Positions 24,003 through 32,082 of a stretch of 64,000 nucleotides of DNA are shown one piece after another; the stretch's first letter is position 1; each line of letters opens with the position of its first letter. The notes beneath the pieces are model-generated. The model did not search any database. It was not told where the DNA came from and saw nothing but the letters and a program-made list of their open reading frames with translations. Source of the DNA: an uncultured Bacteroides sp. (GTDB taxonomy: Bacteria; Bacteroidota; Bacteroidia; Bacteroidales; Bacteroidaceae); assembly GCF_937912035.1 (NCBI RefSeq), contig NZ_CALDPF010000002.1, positions 62,001 to 126,000 on the forward strand, written 5' to 3'. A program made the translations under genes and the position numbers.

Positions 24003-25424
24003 TCATAATCCGCCTTCGTAGTACGGATTTTTCTCAGTAGGTATTGGAGCGTCAGTATCAGATATCCATTTCTTTAGTTTCTTCAACATCACGTCTGCCA
24101 CCTCAGGATATTTTGAAGCCACATTATTTTTCTCCATTATATCCTTATCCAAATCATACAGCTCGAATGTATCAGTTTCATAGAAATAAATCAGTTTCCA
24201 CTCGCCGGAACGTACTATAGAGAAAGGAGTAGCACGGAAATCCATTCCACTTTTTTTATACGATTCCAGATAAGCAGGAAAATGCCAGAACAAATCCCTG
24301 TCCTTGAATTTCTTTTCCGAACCGTTTAGTAAGCAGGAAATATCCTCACCATCGAGTGACTTATCGGCCTTACCTCCTGCCATGTCAACAAGAGTAGGAT
24401 AGAAATCAACACCACTTACAGCAACATCACATTTACTTCCCGCCTCAGTATGTCCCGGCCATTTTACAATGAGAGGAACTCTTATTCCACCTTCATACGG
24501 CATACCTTTTCCGCCACGAAGCATAAAATTGTCAGTCACCGGTTCCGAGCCACCATTGTCTGATGTAAACACTATGATTGTATTGTCTGCCACACCCAAA
24601 GAATCAAGTGTATGGCAAATACGTCCCACACAGTTGTCAAGACTCTCCATCATTGCTGCATACACAGGATTCCTGTGATACTTTCCTTTTTCCTTATTCT
24701 GATATTTCTCTATCAGACTGGCAGGAGCTTTTAGCGGAACATGCACAGCATGATGAGCCATATAAAGGAAAAACGGCTTGTCACCCTTGGAAGAATCAAT
24801 CATAAACTTAACAGCTTCATCAGTAAGCCTGCCTGTGAGATACTCTCCTTCCTTACCTTCATCAAGTCCCGGATGACAGGCACCTTTCTTTTTATTACAA
24901 TAAGGATAAAAATAAGAATACGGAGTTCCTGCACGGCATCCGGCAATATTCAGGTCAAAACCCTGCGACAAAGGTCCTGTTCCATCATTATCATCGCCCA
25001 AATGCCACTTACCTACATGACCGCAAGTATAACCCTCTCCCTTCAGGGCCTCACCCAAAGTCACGAAATCTGCCCTCAAATCCTCAGTATTTTCTATCGG
25101 TATAAGTTTCCGTTTCTTCTTGTCCCCTCTGGCAGAAGGACTGACGGTAAATATGCCATGGCGCGGAGTATACATTCCGCTCATAAAGCAAGCCCTGCTC
25201 GGTGCAGAGTTTGCAGCCGCAGCATAAGCATTCGTGAAAATCATTCCTTCCGAAGCAAGGCTGTCAATATACGGAGTTTCATGATAGTCACTTCCTGTAT
25301 AGCCAAGGTCGTTCCATCCAAGGTCATCGGCCATTATGAAAACGATGTTCGGCTTTTCATTTTTTGCTGCACAACCCAATGAAAACATTAATCCACCGGT
25401 TGCAAGAAATATCCTTCCTAACAT
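24003..25424 (-). CDS. Sulfatase (S1 family, Ser-type)
   Basis: The 473-residue exported sulfatase shows a short signal peptide (possible lipobox FSLGC, Cys18), the metal motif FIMADDLGWND, the formylglycine motif SAPSR (Ser73) and the substrate or metal motifs HVGKWHLGDD and VFTSDNGGSEP. It is closest in style to the next gene upstream in the operon (25438-27039), sharing GWNDLG, YTPRHG, LRGGKG and YDLDKDIME-like ends, so the two may cleave related positions. The gap to the upstream gene is 13 bp. The exact substrate is unknown. Confidence 0.93.
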   Translation of the reverse strand: MLGRIFLATGGLMFSLGCAAKNEKPNIVFIMADDLGWNDLGYTGSDYHETPYIDSLASEGMIFTNAYAAAANSAPSRACFMSGMYTPRHGIFTVSPSARGDKKKRKLIPIENTEDLRADFVTLGEALKGEGYTCGHVGKWHLGDDNDGTGPLSQGFDLNIAGCRAGTPYSYFYPYCNKKKGACHPGLDEGKEGEYLTGRLTDEAVKFMIDSSKGDKPFFLYMAHHAVHVPLKAPASLIEKYQNKEKGKYHRNPVYAAMMESLDNCVGRICHTLDSLGVADNTIIVFTSDNGGSEPVTDNFMLRGGKGMPYEGGIRVPLIVKWPGHTEAGSKCDVAVSGVDFYPTLVDMAGGKADKSLDGEDISCLLNGSEKKFKDRDLFWHFPAYLESYKKSGMDFRATPFSIVRSGEWKLIYFYETDTFELYDLDKDIMEKNNVASKYPEVADVMLKKLKKWISDTDAPIPTEKNPYYEGGL

Positions 25425-25437
25425 AACCTTGTTTCTC

Positions 25438-27039
25438 CTAATCTACAGTAATCATACTTCCCCACCAGTCCTTATTAGGTTTCCAGTCTTTTCTCAACAT
25501 ATTGAGTCTTTCCTTTTCTTTCTGTTCAAGGACTTTTGTTTTCCATTTCAGCTTGACCTTGGCTTCTTCCTTTGGATTATATTCCATATCTGCCACAGGC
25601 ATCTTCGCTCCAACATCTTTCAGCCATTCATCAAGTTTGCCCTTAAGTTCCTTGACTTTTTCCGGATACTGGATATTCAAAGGCTCACTTTCGCTTAAAT
25701 CAATGGAAAGATTATAAAGTTCGCATCTTAAATCCTCGTGATAGAAAATCAGTTTCCAGTCACCGTCACGTATTATAGAACACGGTTCACCACCCTGATT
25801 TCCATAATGCGGATAATGCCAGAATAAAGACCTTTCCGCTATATTTCCACCGTTAAGTAACGGCATAATACTTACTCCATCCACATGTTGCTGTTTCTGC
25901 AGCGGCAATCCTGCAAAGTCAAGAATCGTAGGATAGTAATCAGTACCGATAACAGGCACATCGCATTTGCTGCCGGGATTCTTGCATCCGGGATACTGGA
26001 TCAACAACGGTTCTCTTATTCCACCTTCCCATTGTCTTCCTTTTCCACCACGCAATGGTAACAATGAGGTTGAATAAGCATCACCTGACGTCACTCCACC
26101 ATTGTCTGATGTGAATATTACAAGAGTATTCTTGTCCAGTCCCAACTCTTCCATATTGTCAAGCACATAACCTATCGCATCATCCATTTGTCTGATTAGC
26201 CCTGCATAAACCGGATTATCCTGGGTTTGCCTTACCGGCAATGTTCTGTCCACAGCAAAACCCTTCTTGGCTATTCCCATACTGTCAGCCTTGTTTCTGA
26301 AATATTCCCAATTCTCTTGAGTCGTTTCTATAGGTCCGTGAACAGCATAGAAAGACAAATAAGCAAAGAACGGTTTCTTTTTCTTCTTCTGTTCTTTCAT
26401 GAACTCAACTGTCTCACGTCCGAGTCTCATAGAAAGATTCTCACCTGCCGGTCCATCTTCAAGTTTAGGATTATTATATGGACTGAAATATCCTCCTTTG
26501 GGATTTCCGGCAGACCATCCACCCTTATTTATCATAAAACCATGATCTTCCGGCCATGAACCTTCCTCTCCCAGATGCCATTTTCCGGCAATAAAAGTAG
26601 TATAACCATTATCCCTCAGACATTCTGCTATCGTATATTCATTCTTACTGAGTTCCATGGCATATTCCGCAGGAAGGACTTTGCTGTGTCTGTTCATCTT
26701 ACGCCAGTCCTCACCCCATTTTTCCCCTATCCAGTCCGTCACCCCATGTCGTGGAGTATATTTACCAGTCATTATGCTGGCACGCGAAGGACTCGAAACC
26801 TGACATGTGGCATAAGCATTAGTAAACAAGACACCATTTGCAGCCATCCTGTCCAAATTTGGTGTTTCATAATATTTACTACCCATACAGCCTAAATCAT
26901 TCCAGCCATAATCGTCTGCCAGAATAAAAAGCACGTTAGGTCTTTCCTGCTTTTTTTCTACTTCTGCAGCATTCGCTGTAATAATTACATTTGTCAGTCC
27001 CAATATTCCTGCCGACAAATAGAATTTCCTGTTTCTCAT
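25438..27039 (-). CDS. Sulfatase (S1 family, Ser-type)
   Basis: The 533-residue protein has a signal peptide (MRNRKFYLSAGILGLTNVII), metal motif FILADDYGWND, the formylglycine motif SSPSR (Ser82), IAGKWHLGEEG and VIFTSDNGGV. A Lys/Glu-rich tail (about residues 490-525) ending DWWGSMITVD extends beyond the core and is typical of one group of Bacteroides sulfatases acting on galactose or N-acetylgalactosamine residues. That link is from memory of the family and not proven here. Its ATG overlaps the stop of the upstream sulfatase by four bases, giving coupled translation. Confidence 0.93.
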   Translation of the reverse strand: MRNRKFYLSAGILGLTNVIITANAAEVEKKQERPNVLFILADDYGWNDLGCMGSKYYETPNLDRMAANGVLFTNAYATCQVSSPSRASIMTGKYTPRHGVTDWIGEKWGEDWRKMNRHSKVLPAEYAMELSKNEYTIAECLRDNGYTTFIAGKWHLGEEGSWPEDHGFMINKGGWSAGNPKGGYFSPYNNPKLEDGPAGENLSMRLGRETVEFMKEQKKKKKPFFAYLSFYAVHGPIETTQENWEYFRNKADSMGIAKKGFAVDRTLPVRQTQDNPVYAGLIRQMDDAIGYVLDNMEELGLDKNTLVIFTSDNGGVTSGDAYSTSLLPLRGGKGRQWEGGIREPLLIQYPGCKNPGSKCDVPVIGTDYYPTILDFAGLPLQKQQHVDGVSIMPLLNGGNIAERSLFWHYPHYGNQGGEPCSIIRDGDWKLIFYHEDLRCELYNLSIDLSESEPLNIQYPEKVKELKGKLDEWLKDVGAKMPVADMEYNPKEEAKVKLKWKTKVLEQKEKERLNMLRKDWKPNKDWWGSMITVD

Positions 27040-28442
27040 TTTTTCTTCTGATTTTTAGGTTTCCAACTGAATTCTTTACTTTCAGTTCTTGCTTTCTGGG
27101 CAAGTTTTCTCAGTTCTTTAGCCTTTTCAGGATTAGAAGCTATTATATTTTCTGATTCATCAGGGTCTGTATTCAGATTATATAACTCTTCTACCATTTT
27201 TCCCGGTTTACTCATATTAAGTCTTACCAGTTTCCAGCCATCCTTCATGATAGACTGCTTTCCACCCTGCTCATAAAATTCGTAGTAGATGTATTCGTGC
27301 TGCTTAGGATTCTTGTCCGCACCTTTCAGTACAGGCAGATAAGAAATACCGTCGATACCTTCAGGTACATCAGCTCCAACAATCTCCGCTACTGTAGGAA
27401 GAAAATCCCAAAAAGTAGAAATATTGTCAGTTGTTCTCTTTTCCTTAATAACAGCAGGCCAGTTCACCACAAAAGGAGCTCTTACACCACCTTCATACAA
27501 ATCGCGTTTGTATCCGCGGAAAGGACCGTTTGAATCAAAGAAATCAGGTTCGTGGCCTCCTACACAATGTACACCATTGTCGGATGAGAAAATGAAGATT
27601 GTGTTTTCCCACACACCTTCCTTCTTCAGCAAGTCAATAATCTGACCAACGTTCTTGTCAACTTCACTTACCATCGAAGCATACGCTGCCTTTGGTTTCA
27701 TCTGAGTTTTAAAACCGGTTCCCTTGTTGTTAATATATGGCTTTTCAGGGAATGCATCCTCATACTGACTCAAGTCCGGATAATCCAAATCCGCATGAGG
27801 TGGTGTAACCGCAAAATATGCAAAGAAAGGACTGTCCGCATTTTTCTTGATAAAATCGAGTCCTTTTTCCATTATCATGAAATGGCTGTAAACCTCACCG
27901 TTCAGCATAACTTTCTTTTCATTCTCATACAGATATTCAGGGTAATAACGATGAGCAGCCGACTGGCTAAGATATCCGAAGAAATAATCGAATCCCTTGT
28001 TTATCGGACTTCCCTCTGTACCTGGACCGCCAAGCCCCCATTTACCGACACACATTGTCTTATACCCTTTCTTCTTCAGGATCTCAGCAACGGTCACCTC
28101 TTTTTCAGGAAGAGCCAAATCAAAAAAGCCTTCCGGAGTCTTCTGTCCTTTATTGCCTCTAACGAATGAATGTCCCGTATGTTTTCCAGTCATAAGACAA
28201 CATCTGGAAGGTGCACTGACTGTAGAGCCGCTGTAATGGTGAGTAAATAACAGACCGTTTTCAGCCAGTTTGTCAATGTTAGGAGTTTTGATTTTTGTCT
28301 GTCCGTAACATCCCAAATCACCGATACCCATATCATCGGCCAATACAAAAACGATATTAGGCAATTTTTCCTGTGCCTGTACATAACTTCCGGCTGTTAA
28401 AGCCGCCAATGCTAAACCTGCAATCTTTTTATCAATATTCAT
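27036..28442 (-). CDS. Sulfatase (S1 family, Ser-type), first gene of the five-sulfatase operon
   Basis: The 468-residue exported sulfatase has a signal peptide (ending AGSYVQAQ), FVLADDMGIGDLGCYGQ, the formylglycine motif SAPSR (Ser76), CVGKWGLGGPG and FIFSSDNGVHCVGGHEPDFF. It is a clear paralogue of the sulfatase at 47749-49176: both have HYSGSTVSAPSRC, TGKHTGHSxxRGNKG and FRGxKRDLYEGG. The gene heads the operon of five sulfatases and is preceded by a promoter with the shared repeat architecture. The duplicated pair, one in each transcription unit, suggests either different sulfation positions or a gene-dosage need. Confidence 0.94.
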   Translation of the reverse strand: MNIDKKIAGLALAALTAGSYVQAQEKLPNIVFVLADDMGIGDLGCYGQTKIKTPNIDKLAENGLLFTHHYSGSTVSAPSRCCLMTGKHTGHSFVRGNKGQKTPEGFFDLALPEKEVTVAEILKKKGYKTMCVGKWGLGGPGTEGSPINKGFDYFFGYLSQSAAHRYYPEYLYENEKKVMLNGEVYSHFMIMEKGLDFIKKNADSPFFAYFAVTPPHADLDYPDLSQYEDAFPEKPYINNKGTGFKTQMKPKAAYASMVSEVDKNVGQIIDLLKKEGVWENTIFIFSSDNGVHCVGGHEPDFFDSNGPFRGYKRDLYEGGVRAPFVVNWPAVIKEKRTTDNISTFWDFLPTVAEIVGADVPEGIDGISYLPVLKGADKNPKQHEYIYYEFYEQGGKQSIMKDGWKLVRLNMSKPGKMVEELYNLNTDPDESENIIASNPEKAKELRKLAQKARTESKEFSWKPKNQKKK

Positions 28443-28470
28443 GGTATGTAAAATTAAAACATTATCTAGA

Positions 28471-28543
28471 ACTATCGCAAATTTAACCGCTTTAATATAG
28501 TATAAAGGGGGATTTTCTATTCAAATACGATGACAAATTATTC
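28471..28543 (-). promoter_or_regulatory. PUL promoter P1 (five-sulfatase operon)
   Basis: Minus strand: repeat GAATAATTTGTCATC (from 28543), next repeat GAATAGAAAATCCCC (from 28522, 21 nt later), a 15-nt segment (28486-28500), then the -7 element TAAATTTG (28478-28485). Predicted transcript start is near 28471, about 30 nt before the ATG. Confidence 0.65.
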
Positions 28544-28548
28544 AACAC

Positions 28549-28595
28549 AAAAAAAATCAGGGTGTCAAAAAGAATAAAATCTATTGACACCCTGA
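28549..28595 (-). terminator. Terminator after the GH2 gene at 28647
   Basis: TCAGGGTGTCAA (minus strand, 28584-28595) pairs perfectly with TTGACACCCTGA (28557-28568), and eight T residues follow. It separates the GH2 unit from the sulfatase operon, whose promoter P1 starts just beyond. Confidence 0.88.
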
Positions 28596-28646
28596 TGCGA
28601 ATTATATGGATTATGAAAGATGTGAAAATGAAATTACTATAGATTA

Positions 28647-31600
28647 CTAAAATAATTGTATGACAAAACCATATCTATAGTTTCTCAGTAATACTCTATA
28701 GTCCACATGTACAGGATTACCCCAAGAGTTATCTCCTCCTACACCCATCTGACCGTAATCAAGATTCAGGAAGAGATTCTTTTCCTCTTTCAGGTCGATA
28801 GTGTTTCTTATAGGCTTACCGTTCACTTCATAATTTTCTTTAGGAGCATACTGTGCATTGAAGCAGATAGGCTGCAAACCTGTCACCTTCATGGCATGAC
28901 CATCCTTAGATGTAAGAGTCAGTTCTCTCACGTCAGTCCTGTAGCCATTTTCCTGCGGTCTGGTGTAGATATATGCTAATTCTCTAACAGGCATTTCATA
29001 ACGTCCCAATAGAGCGGAAGTCTTTCTGTCCGCATAGTTTTCCCATGGTCCTCTTCCGTACCACGATGCCTTTTCAAGTCCGCCGTTCACTTCAAACAAC
29101 TGTCCGAGTCTTGGCATTGAAAGTTCGCGTTCCGCATGATAGTAAACAGGAAGGAAATCATTCTCTATCTTCACCGTAGCATCAGGATAGATGGTATATA
29201 CAGTGTTGAACCATGCATCGGAGAAGTCCTCTTTCTTAGGATTTGGATTACACTTTATCAGAATCCTGGCATAAACCTTAACTGTTTTTATAACCTCTTT
29301 TCTTTTCACCTTTTCAGTTACAGCCTCAGTATAAATAGTGTCAAGCTGGCATCTCTGATGAGCTGTCTTCCAGTATTTCTCCTTGAACCAACCGTCATTG
29401 TCTATCTTCACGCGCCAGAAGTCAGGATGTACATCATTCTTCAGGAACTCATAACCGTTCTTGGTCAAAGCTGTCATCTGACCTGTAGCAGTGCTGAAAG
29501 CCACATTGAAGCCATCATTGCCGACAATGATTGACTTATCCGTTTTTTCCACGCTCAAAGTCTTGTCTGTTTCAGCCGGAACAAATTCAGGTCTGTACCA
29601 GTTCAATGCTATCTGTTCGTAAGCCACTTCATATCCGGCAGGCAAAAGATTCTCAGCATTCTTGGTTCTGAATTCCAATGTAATGAAATACTCCTTATCA
29701 TCACCGATAACTGTAGTATAAGGAATCTCAAATCTTTCAGACGACAGAGGCTCTACATCAAGATTCAGACTACCCTTTTCCACTACCTCACCGTTTGCCT
29801 CGATCTTCCATGACTGGGCATACTTGTTCAGGTTGGTAAAACTATGGTTATTGGCTATCTCAAATTCCTTTTTAGCGGCAGAAATCATTTTGACTCTTAT
29901 ACCCTGGAAGACCTTCTTGGCTTCGTAAGCATGAGGATTATATCCCCTGTCGGCATTGATAAGTCCGTTCATACAGAATGCACCGCTGTTTTTGATGTTC
30001 TGAAGTCCGAAAGCACCACCATAGTCAAGGAATCTCACTCCGTCCCTGTAGTCTTCCATAGCCTGGTCCACCCAGTCCCAGATAAATCCGCCCTGAAGAG
30101 AAGGATATGCCTCAAACAAATCCCAGTAATCCTGGAAGTTTCCAAGACTGTTACCCATGGCATGAGCATACTCGCACAATATAAGCGGACGGTAAGTATC
30201 AGCCGACAAAGCATAGTTTCTCACCTTATCCATTCTCATATACATAGGACAGAAGATATCAGTATGCGCCTGAGTACCTGCCTGTTCGAACTGTACCGGA
30301 CGTGTAGTATCAAAAGCCTTGAGTTTCTTGTATGCATTTCTGAACACAACACCATCGCCACATTCATTACCCATAGACCATATTATTACGGAAGGATGAT
30401 TCTTGTCTCTTTCCACCATTCGGAAAATTCTGTCGTGATGTATATCCTGCCATGTTATATCGTCGGCAATATGATGTTTCGGGTTATAAGGAGCCTGAAG
30501 AGTGGCACCCAATCCGTGAGATTCTATATTAGCCTCATCGCAGATATAAAGACCGTACTTGTCGCAAAGTTCATACAGATAAGGGTCGGCAGGATAATGG
30601 CATGTTCTGATTGCATTGATATTCAGTTTCTTCATCAGTTCCACATCCTTTTCCACTGTTTCCTTCGGAACATAATGACCATACTTTGGATGATGTTCAT
30701 GTCTGTTCACACCTCTTACATATACATAAGTACCGTTTACGAGCAACTGAGCATTCTTTATCTCCACCTTACGGAATCCTACTTTTGACGATACATAACT
30801 CTTTTCACCATCGATATCAGACTCTATCAGCAAAGTATAAAGTTCAGGAGTCTCGGCAGTCCATTTTCTTACATTCTCTATTTCCTTTCCGAATGAATAT
30901 GTCGCAACCTTTCCCTTGCTGACTTTTACAGTCTTTACTTCCTCCATTACAGGCTTGTTGTCCTTATCAAGAAGCTGAACTTTCAGCTGTCCTTTCTGAG
31001 TCTTACCTGAAGCCTTCATGTCTACATCAAGACTGAACTCACCATCCTTATATGCACCATCAAGCGATGCAACAACACTGAAATCCTTGATAAATGTCTT
31101 TGGAGTGGCATAAACCCATACATCACGCTTTATACCCGCCAGTCTCCAGAAATCCTGACATTCCAGATAAGAACCTATTGAGAATCTGTAGACCTCTACA
31201 GCCACCATATTCTCACCCGGCTTCACATACTCAGTGATATCAAATTCAGCCTGCATCTTCGAATCCTGCGAATAACCGACTTTCTGTCCGTTCACCCATA
31301 CATAGAACGATGATTTCACTGCGCCGAAATGAAGTACTATGCGCTTGTCCTTCCAGTCCTGAGGAATACTGAAATTCCTGCGGTATGAACCTACCGGATT
31401 CCAGTCCTTACGCACTACATGAGGATAAGGACTTCTGTCCAGAGCGAACTCATACGGATGATTCTCATAAAGCGGTTTGTCATACCCCTGCAAAGGCCAG
31501 CTTCCCGGTACGTCAATTTCGTCCCAGTCGCTTACATTATAATCTATCTTATAGAAATCAGCCTTTCTGTCTGCCGGTTTCTCTGCAAACGAGAATTTCC

Positions 31601-31802
31601 ACTTACCGTTCAACGACACATTCATCGGGCAGTTGAAGTATCCGCCTTCGATGGCTGTTGCCTTATCATTATAATACCAAAACGTAGCCCTACCGTCTTC
31701 ACGGTTTACGCCTGTCACTGATTTATCTTCGTATTCAAGAAGATTTGTGGCATTTGCAATACAAATACACGTTAAGAAAAAACTTAATAATTTAGTTCTC
31801 AT
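28647..31802 (-). CDS. GH2 beta-galactosidase (LacZ-like)
   Basis: The 1051-residue exported enzyme (signal peptide MRTKLLSFFLTCICIANA) has the five-domain LacZ layout: sugar-binding jelly roll (about 55-235), Ig-like domain (240-345), TIM barrel (345-640), a second Ig-like domain and the C-terminal bgal_small domain (about 760-1050). The acid/base Glu480 is in IIWSMGNEC and the nucleophile Glu544 in LILCEYAHAMGNS. It should cleave terminal beta-linked galactose from desulfated oligosaccharides in the periplasm. It is a paralogue of the enzyme at 33683. It has its own promoter (P2), a long leader and a terminator. Confidence 0.94.
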   Translation of the reverse strand: MRTKLLSFFLTCICIANATNLLEYEDKSVTGVNREDGRATFWYYNDKATAIEGGYFNCPMNVSLNGKWKFSFAEKPADRKADFYKIDYNVSDWDEIDVPGSWPLQGYDKPLYENHPYEFALDRSPYPHVVRKDWNPVGSYRRNFSIPQDWKDKRIVLHFGAVKSSFYVWVNGQKVGYSQDSKMQAEFDITEYVKPGENMVAVEVYRFSIGSYLECQDFWRLAGIKRDVWVYATPKTFIKDFSVVASLDGAYKDGEFSLDVDMKASGKTQKGQLKVQLLDKDNKPVMEEVKTVKVSKGKVATYSFGKEIENVRKWTAETPELYTLLIESDIDGEKSYVSSKVGFRKVEIKNAQLLVNGTYVYVRGVNRHEHHPKYGHYVPKETVEKDVELMKKLNINAIRTCHYPADPYLYELCDKYGLYICDEANIESHGLGATLQAPYNPKHHIADDITWQDIHHDRIFRMVERDKNHPSVIIWSMGNECGDGVVFRNAYKKLKAFDTTRPVQFEQAGTQAHTDIFCPMYMRMDKVRNYALSADTYRPLILCEYAHAMGNSLGNFQDYWDLFEAYPSLQGGFIWDWVDQAMEDYRDGVRFLDYGGAFGLQNIKNSGAFCMNGLINADRGYNPHAYEAKKVFQGIRVKMISAAKKEFEIANNHSFTNLNKYAQSWKIEANGEVVEKGSLNLDVEPLSSERFEIPYTTVIGDDKEYFITLEFRTKNAENLLPAGYEVAYEQIALNWYRPEFVPAETDKTLSVEKTDKSIIVGNDGFNVAFSTATGQMTALTKNGYEFLKNDVHPDFWRVKIDNDGWFKEKYWKTAHQRCQLDTIYTEAVTEKVKRKEVIKTVKVYARILIKCNPNPKKEDFSDAWFNTVYTIYPDATVKIENDFLPVYYHAERELSMPRLGQLFEVNGGLEKASWYGRGPWENYADRKTSALLGRYEMPVRELAYIYTRPQENGYRTDVRELTLTSKDGHAMKVTGLQPICFNAQYAPKENYEVNGKPIRNTIDLKEEKNLFLNLDYGQMGVGGDNSWGNPVHVDYRVLLRNYRYGFVIQLF

Positions 31803-31815
31803 GATATTTAATTTT

Positions 31816-31823
31816 CAAATTTA
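31816..31823 (-). promoter_or_regulatory. Second, proximal -7 candidate for the GH2 gene at 28647
   Basis: TAAATTTG (minus strand) lies only 14 bp upstream of the ATG and would give a leader of a few nucleotides. It is an alternative to P2 or a chance match in AT-rich DNA. Confidence 0.3.
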
Positions 31824-31828
31824 GAATT

Positions 31829-31877
31829 AAAAAAATGTCAGGTATGAATACCCTTTATCAAAACCTATCATACCTGA
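31829..31877 (-). terminator. Terminator-like hairpin in the leader of the GH2 gene
   Basis: TCAGGTATGA (31868-31877, minus strand) pairs with TCATACCTGA (31838-31847) and is followed by TTTTTTT. It ends 27 nt before the ATG. If transcription starts at P2 (near 31969), this is an attenuator position. It could instead end readthrough from the gene at 32083. Confidence 0.65.
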
Positions 31878-31956
31878 CTTATACCCCAAAACAATCTCTA
31901 TACCTTAATTTCAAATCAATACCTAGAAACCAATCTCAATACCTTAATACTAAATC
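31848..31956 (-). repeat. GGTAT repeat array in the GH2 leader
   Basis: On the transcribed strand GGTAT occurs six times, with plus-strand ATACC starting at 31848, 31870, 31881, 31900, 31919 and 31939. Most steps are 19-22 nt. A 26-bp direct repeat (31892-31917 and 31931-31956, 22 of 26 bases shared) is embedded. All lie between promoter P2 and the terminator-like hairpin. Confidence 0.6.
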
Positions 31957-31968
31957 TATGAATATTTT

Positions 31969-32042
31969 CATGCTGCAAAGATAAGTGGCTCCTAACTCAC
32001 TTATGTCATAAAATCTAGTCATTCACAACATACAAATTGTTC
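31969..32042 (-). promoter_or_regulatory. PUL promoter P2 (GH2 gene at 28647)
   Basis: Minus strand: GAACAATTTGTATGT (from 32042), GACTAGATTTTATGA (from 32020, 22 nt later), a 15-nt segment (31984-31998), then TATCTTTG (31976-31983). Predicted start is near 31969, which leaves a leader of about 167 nt. The -7 overlaps an inverted repeat ATAAGTG/CACTTAT (31981-32004). Confidence 0.6.
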
Positions 32043-32063
32043 AAGAAAAACAAATTGAACAAT
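32036..32063 (-). terminator. Weak hairpin after the lipoprotein gene at 32083
   Basis: ATTGTTCAA (32055-32063, minus strand) pairs with TTGAACAAT (32036-32044) 20 nt after the stop. No T-run follows, so its strength is doubtful. It overlaps the upstream repeat of P2. Confidence 0.4.
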
Positions 32064-32082
32064 ATATTATTCAAATTTTCAA

